DNA of 64,000 nt from Orientallactaga sibirica (lineage: Eukaryota; Chordata; Mammalia; Rodentia; Dipodidae). The stretch spans positions 5,296,001-5,360,000 of the forward strand of contig JAEOAD010000982.1 of the NCBI GenBank assembly GCA_036365145.1, in the 5' to 3' direction. Every line of letters starts with the position of its first letter. Position 1 is the first letter of the stretch. Below the pieces are notes generated by a model. That model saw only the letters and a list, made by a program, of their open reading frames with translations, did no database searches and had not been told where the DNA came from. Made by a program: the position numbers and the translations under genes. Shown here piece after piece: positions 58,610 through 64,000 of this stretch.

Positions 58610-59362
58610 TGTTGGTCTAGAGTCCTGAAGATGGCGTCGCCTCACCTTACAGGGAAGTAAAAGCAAGATTTTTAAGCTTATAAAAGATTTCTTAAAGGGT
58701 TTGCTGGCCATTGCATGCTAGCAGAGGGAGGGGGTGGATGAAAAAATAGGGAATCCACTGATTCCCATGCTCTAGGCCAGGGGCCACCGGTGGTTAGGTC
58801 CTCCTGGGCAGGGTGACCCAAACCGCCAGCCAGAGCCCGGCAGAACTTGCTGGTCTGAGTGACCGCTCGGACGCCCGCTATTACCAGCAGAGCCCAGAGC
58901 AACCCACCCGGAGGCGCGGCAGAACTTGCCTGTCTGAGTGACCGCTCAGATGCCCACCATTACCAGCAGAGCCTGGGGCGGAACCAAGCTCACCCAAGCA
59001 CAAAAAGATAATCATCGCATGGTCTCGTTTATCTGTCGCTCCTAGCCTGAATCCACGTGACATGCGGCCAAACCTAATAAACACTCTGAGGACCAGATAA
59101 GAGGGAGGGAGGACAAGGGGGGGATACAAATTGGGACCCAAAAGGAAAAGATACTATAAAACCCTTTACTCTGAACAACAGGCTAAAACATTGATCCTTC
59201 AGCAGGCCCGCAGAGGGAACACCCGAACCACAGGAACCTGGAGAGAACATCATGAAGGCCAACTTTAATCTTGTCCTGCTTCTCTTTCTCTTCTCTCTCT
59301 CTCCCTCTCTCTTTTATATTATCTTTTTCCTCCCTCACCTTCCTAGGTGCAGACTTATAACA
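58610..59362 (+). mobile_element. GC-rich promoter-like block: L1 5' UTR or LTR
   Basis: The second GC-rich block of the window. It begins TGTTGG, soon followed by GAAGATGGCG, a YY1-type site found near the start of both L1 5' UTRs and IAP-class LTRs. Two tandem 79-bp units start at 58838 and 58917. Further on are a poly(A)-like AATAAA (59077) and a TATA-like CTATAAAA (59153). A long pyrimidine tract ends in CCTAG (about 59310-59345), like a strong 3' splice site. The block ends TATAACA at 59362, directly against an L1 3' end. The order AATAAA before TATA argues against a simple LTR; tandem GC-rich units favour an L1 5' UTR. No copy of it occurs elsewhere in the window. Confidence 0.45.
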
Positions 59363-60445
59363 CCCAGTGCCAGCATGGGGTTAACTTCCACAATGAGCTG
59401 TTGATCTGAAACACCTACAAGGTTTCCCAAGAAAGACAGACTTCTTTCAGAGTTCTTGGTGACCCACCAAAAATTAATGGTAAGACCCTACTGTCGAAGA
59501 CAGCATACATGTGTGAGACCAAACACGGAGAGACCTGGCCAGAATGTGGAAGAGGGTCAGTCCCCAGACAGTTAGCTAGTCTAGTACCAGAGGGTGCTAC
59601 ACGAGCAACTGGGGAAAAATGTCCAACATCGGTCCAAACATCTTGCAGTCTAAGATACTCAGCAGGAAACAACCTGACGTAATGCTCATACAAGTGCAGT
59701 AGTGGCACACAGCCATGGTGGGTAACCAACTGCTCTTGATTTGACTAATAGATCCACTCAGTGGAATGGAACTCATTGCTGGAACTGGGAAATAAGTCAA
59801 AACCAGGTACACAAAACGAGCTCAGTCTCCAAGATCAAGATACCACCAAATGTGGGCTAGAAGAGAGCCAACGCATATAAAACTCCCTCCAAAACTATAT
59901 GGTCATCCCTTCTATCTAGTACTAACTTCTCTCTCTGTTGGAGAATTTGCTTATCTTTTTTCAGGTGGACAATGAACCTGAAGGGAGGATCAGCTAACCA
60001 CACCTCACCAGGGCCCCAGCTGAAACCATAGAACAATGCAGGGGAAGGGCAAGAGTTCAGCATTCATGGCGATCACGACACCAGAAAAAGGCTGAAGGAG
60101 ATAAACACAGAGAACATCCAACTGCAACTAAGCCAGATATCCAGAGACACAGAGGCTCCCAAAACCTCATCACTGAAGCAGAACTAAAATGACCCCAATG
60201 TGGCTCAGGTAAACTCGTGGAAGAGGGGGTGGAAAGATTATTAGAGTCACAAGTTGGGGCATTATGCACAGAGACTGGGGCCTACACCCCAGAACTCTGG
60301 ACTAACCTCACAATGCACGACCCACATTCCCCATTGACGAGGGTCCCTTTGAAAGTGGGAGGACAGGGAGGAGGACAATGGAACCAATACTATGAATGTA
60401 AAATCAGAATAATATAAATAAAAAATATATATTTAAAAAATTATC
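59363..60445 (+). mobile_element. L1 3' UTR, long and well preserved
   Basis: Aligns by eye with the copies at 54.1-55.1 kb (antisense) and 62.2-63.3 kb. It contains the family's marker GGCTCAGG followed by GTGGAAGAGGGGG (about 60202-60230), the CACATTCCCCATTGACGAGGG block near 60325, and the AATGTAAAATCAGAATAATATAAATAAA end. ORF-like stretches on its minus strand are chance frames. Confidence 0.75.
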
Positions 60446-60777
60446 TGTGTTTACGTAACTATAATAAAAATGGATAGATCTATTAAATTAGTGTATGACT
60501 GCTTTCATAATCAGTCTTACAAATGCCCATTCTTATTTATTCCTCAGTATATCTTATGATGCTCTTTGAAACTTTTACTAATTCATTTATTTGGATTGAA
60601 CTATTTAGTTGGGCTGTTTTGACGGAGAAATTTTGATATGCTTAAGAACATAGAACAGATGTTCTAATTATACTACATGGCAGAAATTTCCATTATGCTG
60701 AGAAAGCCTTACACACATGACCAAAGGTTTTATAAATATCTATGTGAAGCGTGTTTATATTTTAAAATGTAGCATTA

Positions 60778-60998
60778 GGGCCTGGAGAGATGGATTAGCA
60801 GTTAAGTGCTTGCCTGTGAAGCCTAAGGACCCCGGTTCAAGGCTCGATTCCCCAAGACCCACATAAGCCAGATGCACAAGGTGGCACATGCAATCTGGAG
60901 TTCGTTTGCAGTGGTTGGAGGCCCAGGCGCACCATTCTCTCTCTATCTACCTCTTTCTCTCTGTGTCTGTCTAGCACTCTCAAATAAATAAATAAAAA
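60778..60998 (+). mobile_element. DIP-type SINE with perfect 16-bp target duplication
   Basis: TTAAAATGTAGCATTA occurs at 60762-60777 and 60999-61014. The body is near-consensus with an intact tail, so this is one of the youngest insertions. Confidence 0.92.
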
Positions 60999-61319
60999 TT
61001 AAAATGTAGCATTAATAAAGCAACATTTACCATCTCAATTTGTGTTCTTTAGATTAAAGGGGTGCTGACTAAGTGAAACATAGCATGTAAAATTATTAAG
61101 CATTTCATATATCCTATTATAAACATTTGAGTTTAATAACGAGATCTTGAGAAGCAGGTGAGTAAGAATTCCTTTTGAAAACTCCCTGTTTCCAAGTCCT
61201 GGTATTCACAAAGTTGAAGGATTAGGTTATTGAGCAGTGATACTCATGAAGAACAAAGAGGGCATGTTTGTTCAGGGTGAAATTTGTCAATGTATATGCA
61301 TTTTTTTTTCATTTGCTTG

Positions 61320-61395
61320 TTTGCTTTCAATGCCCGGATGGAACCTAGGGCCTTGTATATATTAGGGAAGCACTATACTACTGGCAGCTTTTTTG
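61320..61395 (-). mobile_element. ID SINE, antisense
   Basis: GATGGAACCTAGGGCCTTG and GGGAAGCACTATACTACTGG. Confidence 0.5.
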
Positions 61396-61555
61396 GAGGG
61401 ATTTGGGGGTACCCCACTAGGAATATACTACTGACATCTAGTGAGCAAAGGCTAGATATGTCTCTAAACATGCTAGATTGCTCAGCACATTTGTTCCACA
61501 TTCTAAAGGAATGATCCAGTCCCCCCACCAAACCATGTCAAAAGTGCCAACATTA

Positions 61556-61632
61556 ACCAGGTCTGTAGCTCAGTGGAAGAGCACTTACCCAGTGTGAGGT
61601 CCTGGGTCCTATACTCAGCACCACAGGCAAAC
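61556..61632 (+). mobile_element. ID SINE
   Basis: GTCTGTAGCTCAGTGGAAGAG (A box) and TCCTATACTCAGCACC (B box). Confidence 0.7.
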
Positions 61633-61679
61633 ATATAGATAGATAAATGTATAAACAAACACAAACATCTAGCAACAAA

Positions 61680-61882
61680 GGGGTTGGGAATGGAGTTCAG
61701 TTCGTAGTGCTTGCCTAGCAAGCAAGAGGCCTTGAATTCCATTCTCAGCACCACATCAACTGGCCATAGTGGCACATGCCTGTAATCCCAGCACTCAGAA
61801 GGCAGGGACTGGAAAATCAGAAATTCAAAGTAATCCTTCACTTCATATAAGTTTGAGGACAGCCTGGGCTACATGAGACTTT
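61680..61882 (+). mobile_element. ID/B1 composite SINE
   Basis: GGGGTTGGGAATGGAGTTC, GTAATCCCAGCACTCAG and GACAGCCTGGGCTACATGAG. Confidence 0.75.
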
Positions 61883-61887
61883 CTTTC

Positions 61888-61921
61888 TATATATATATAT
61901 TCTATATTATCTCTATATATA

Positions 61922-61986
<65 letters not shown>

Positions 61987-62040
61987 TATATATATGTACA
62001 CACACACACACATGTGTATATATATATATATATATATAAT
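61888..62040. repeat. (TA)n-rich microsatellite
   Basis: About 150 bp of alternating TA with a short (CA)n insert at 61998-62010. Cruciform-prone. Confidence 0.95.
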
Positions 62041-62072
62041 TTCAATGTTTGTGTATAAAGTTGTATAAAATT

Positions 62073-62168
62073 TTTTAAAAGGACAAGACAAAATGGAATC
62101 TTAATTAACTGTACTAAGAATTTTAAAAGGACAAGACAAAATGGAATCTTAATTAACTGCACTAAGAA
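62073..62168 (+). repeat. 48-bp tandem duplication
   Basis: GGACAAGACAAAATGGAATC occurs at 62081 and again at 62129; the two 48-bp units differ at one or two positions. It lies at the junction of the TA run and an L1 3' UTR. Confidence 0.85.
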
Positions 62169-62661
62169 TGAGCTACTGGGAGAAAGTATACAACAACAGT
62201 GTGAGCAAGCAGGGATCTAAGCAACTCAGAAGCAACCAGCCTGACAAGATGCACATATCAGTGCAATGACAGCACACAGCCTTGGTGGGAAATCAGTGGT
62301 CTGCTGATTGGCTAAGAGATCTGCTCAGTGGAAAGGAACCCATTGCTGGAATTGGGAACCACATCAGAATCTTATGGAGAACAAGATTATAGTCTCCCAT
62401 GACAAATGCCCACTAGTCTTTGGCTAAAAGAGGGCCTACATCCATCAAAATCTACCTAAAGTAACAATGTGTATCCCATTTAACCTATGCTGAATTCACT
62501 CTTCATTGGAGAATCTGTTTCTCTTTTTCACAAGGTAGTGAGACCCAAGGAGATAAACCACCAGTCACACTTCAGCCAAGGCCCAGGTGAAACCACAGAG
62601 GAACCAGGGAGATGAGGAAGAGTGCTGCTTCCATGGTAGCCTGACAATCAGTGCCCCTAAA
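62100..62661 (+). mobile_element. L1 3' UTR, first part
   Basis: Homologous to 59600-60040. Shared blocks include the ATGACAGCACACAGCC equivalent at 62265 and the TCTGCTCAGTGGAAAGGAAC equivalent at 62320. Its second part resumes at 62976 after inserted sequence and a SINE. Confidence 0.7.
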
Positions 62662-62771
62662 ATTCACTATCTTGTTTAATTGCTCTCTTCCGTATTTTGT
62701 AATCCAAAACTTTTTGACCAGCAACTTTGTAAATCCAAACAAACTAAACTTTCATGACATTAAGAACATTT

Positions 62772-62975
62772 GAATTGGGGCTTGAGTGAGAGCTCTGCAG
62801 TTAGAGACACTTGCTTGCAATGCCTGCCAGCCTGGGTTCAATTCCCCAGTACACACGTAAAGCCAGATGCACAAAGTGGTGGGTACATGTGTCTGGAATT
62901 TGTTTTCAGTGGCAAGAAGCCCTTGTGTCCCCATTCTCTCCCTCCCTTCTTCTCTCATAATTTTTAAAAATTAAA
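62772..62975 (+). mobile_element. DIP-type SINE (diverged)
   Basis: Inserted within an L1 3' UTR. The head is altered (GGCTTGAGTGAGAGCTC) but the GTTCAATTCCCCAGTAC B-box region and the CT run are clear. Confidence 0.75.
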
Positions 62976-63315
62976 ATTAGATAAACACCGAGAACATCTA
63001 ACTCCCACTAAGCCAGATATCCAGAGACAGAGGCTCCCCAAACCTCATCACTGAAGTAGAGCTAAAATGACCCCAAAGAGGCTCAGGGAAATTTGCAGAA
63101 GAGGGGGCGGAAAGAACGTTAGAGCCACAAGTTGGGGCATTATGCACAGAGACTTGGCCTGTCCCCCATAGCTCTTGACTACCCCCACAATGTGTGAACC
63201 ACATTCCCCACTGATGAGGGTCCATTTGGAAGAGGGAGAACAGGGAGGACGATAATGGAGTCACCACTATGAATGTAAAACTAGAATAATATACATAACA
63301 ATAAATAAAATTAAA
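62976..63315 (+). mobile_element. L1 3' UTR, second part
   Basis: Continues from GATAAACACCGAGAACATC, matching 60098 onward of the other copy, through the GGCTCAGGGAAATTTGCAGAAG marker to the AATGTAAAACTAGAATAATA end. Confidence 0.75.
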
Positions 63316-63328
63316 ATTTAAAAAAGCC

Positions 63329-63508
63329 AAACAAAGCAGGTTCAAATCCCTAATACCCACATAAAACCAGATGCATACTATACATGAATCTAGAATTCAG
63401 CTACAGCAGCTGGAGACCCTGGTGCACCCTTTTTCTTTCTCTCTCTGTTTATCTTCTATCTCTCTCTGCTTCAAAATAAATAAATAAATAAAAATATATT
63501 AAAAAGAA
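63329..63508 (+). mobile_element. DIP-type SINE, 5'-truncated
   Basis: Begins at the B-box region (CAGGTTCAAATCCC) and runs to an AATAAATAAATAAAAATATATT tail. The A box is missing. Confidence 0.75.
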
Positions 63509-63509
63509 A

Positions 63510-64000
63510 AAAAATTAATTTAAAAACTTTGAATATTAGTTTCTGAGTCATTGAGGTAATGACATAAAAACATTAGCATTGTCTCACTTAAAAGATTTTT
63601 CTGCATGGAGAGAAGGAATTATGCAAATATTTGATTGGATTTTTAAGTGATAAATAAGTAAATTTAACCTACATTATAAGCCTTTTCTTATGAGAAAGAG
63701 AAGAAAGCATTTATCTGTGACTAAAACCTTTCTGTGCTTAGACCCATAAGGCGGCAGCGAACTGTGTATTTCAATATTTTCTTGTGGGCAGTTTAAGGAA
63801 CGTGACACAAGATGGCAGTGTTACCCTCTCTAGTTGTCATATACGGCCATTTAAGAACACAGACACATCAGCCTTTTCACAAGGGACAAAGTCAGACTGA
63901 AAGGATTTTAAAAACTCTATTGGCAATAGGCACAGATGCTTACATCAGAGAGTTCTTTCTATGTGTTAAATATGAAACTCACTTTTCCCACTTTTTAAAT
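63510..64000. other. Stretch without recognised features
   Basis: AT-rich single-copy-like sequence. A short GC-richer spot (GGCGGCAGCGAACTG at about 63751 and GATGGCAGTG at about 63812) stands out but carries no recognisable gene. Confidence 0.35.

Noticed and set aside
58610..59362. Plain solo LTR of IAP class
   Set aside because: The TGTTGG start and AACA end fit, but the AATAAA precedes the TATA, no 6-bp duplication flanks it (GAAAAC versus CCCAGT), and an L1 3' end starts at its border.
59415..60269. Minus-strand frames of 60-104 codons
   Set aside because: They are antisense to an L1 3' UTR.

Overview
The window is nuclear DNA of a non-murid rodent, most likely a jerboa or close relative (Dipodoidea) and probably X-linked. 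It is AT-rich and packed with retroposons of rodent type (B1, ID, B4-like, L1 with long Lx-like 3' ends). More than 20 copies belong to one tRNA-headed, B2-superfamily SINE with a CT-rich 3' half and an (AATAAATA)n tail, which I match from memory to the Dipodidae family 'DIP'. There is no bacterial or organellar sequence. Almost all short open frames are chance frames in repeats.

Region 1 (1-13.4 kb) is the 5' part of intron 1 of ANOS1 (KAL1, anosmin-1), read on the minus strand. It carries many SINEs, L1 3' ends and mobile elements, and a nearly repeat-free stretch at about 10.9-12.9 kb. Region 2 (13.0-14.6 kb) is a CpG-rich island. It holds ANOS1 coding exon 1 (13646 down to 13440, 69 codons, signal peptide plus the first cysteines), a consensus splice donor, a promoter-proximal CCAAT/TGACGTGG cluster and, upstream, a 300-bp polypyrimidine/polypurine tract. 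ANOS1 has not been found in mouse or rat as far as I know, so an intact exon 1 in a rodent is a main result.

Region 3 (14.6-26.5 kb) is upstream intergenic DNA made of SINEs and L1 fragments. Region 4 (26.6-28.85 kb) holds the other notable object: a minus-strand open frame with a unique acidic N-terminal part of about 180 residues, followed by about 27 tandem units of 57 bp (19 residues, Ser/Asp/Gln/Asn/Gly-rich). The frame is broken only inside a 111-bp stretch, where three single-base deletions sum to -3 and restore the phase. I do not recognise the protein. It could be a fast-evolving X-linked gene, a recent pseudogene, or an intact gene with consensus errors.

Region 5 (29-64 kb) is intergenic and mostly mobile elements: L1 3' ends in both orientations, one L1 ORF1 fragment, an older L1 ORF2 tail, MIR and L2 relics, and DIP SINEs with clear target-site duplications. 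It also has a GC-rich promoter-like block joined to an L1 3' end (58.6-60.4 kb), and a few repeat-poor stretches (33.5-34.4, 42.5-43.4, 48.0-49.8 kb) that could hold conserved noncoding sequence. Family names for repeats come from memory of consensus sequences; boundaries are approximate unless target-site duplications are given.
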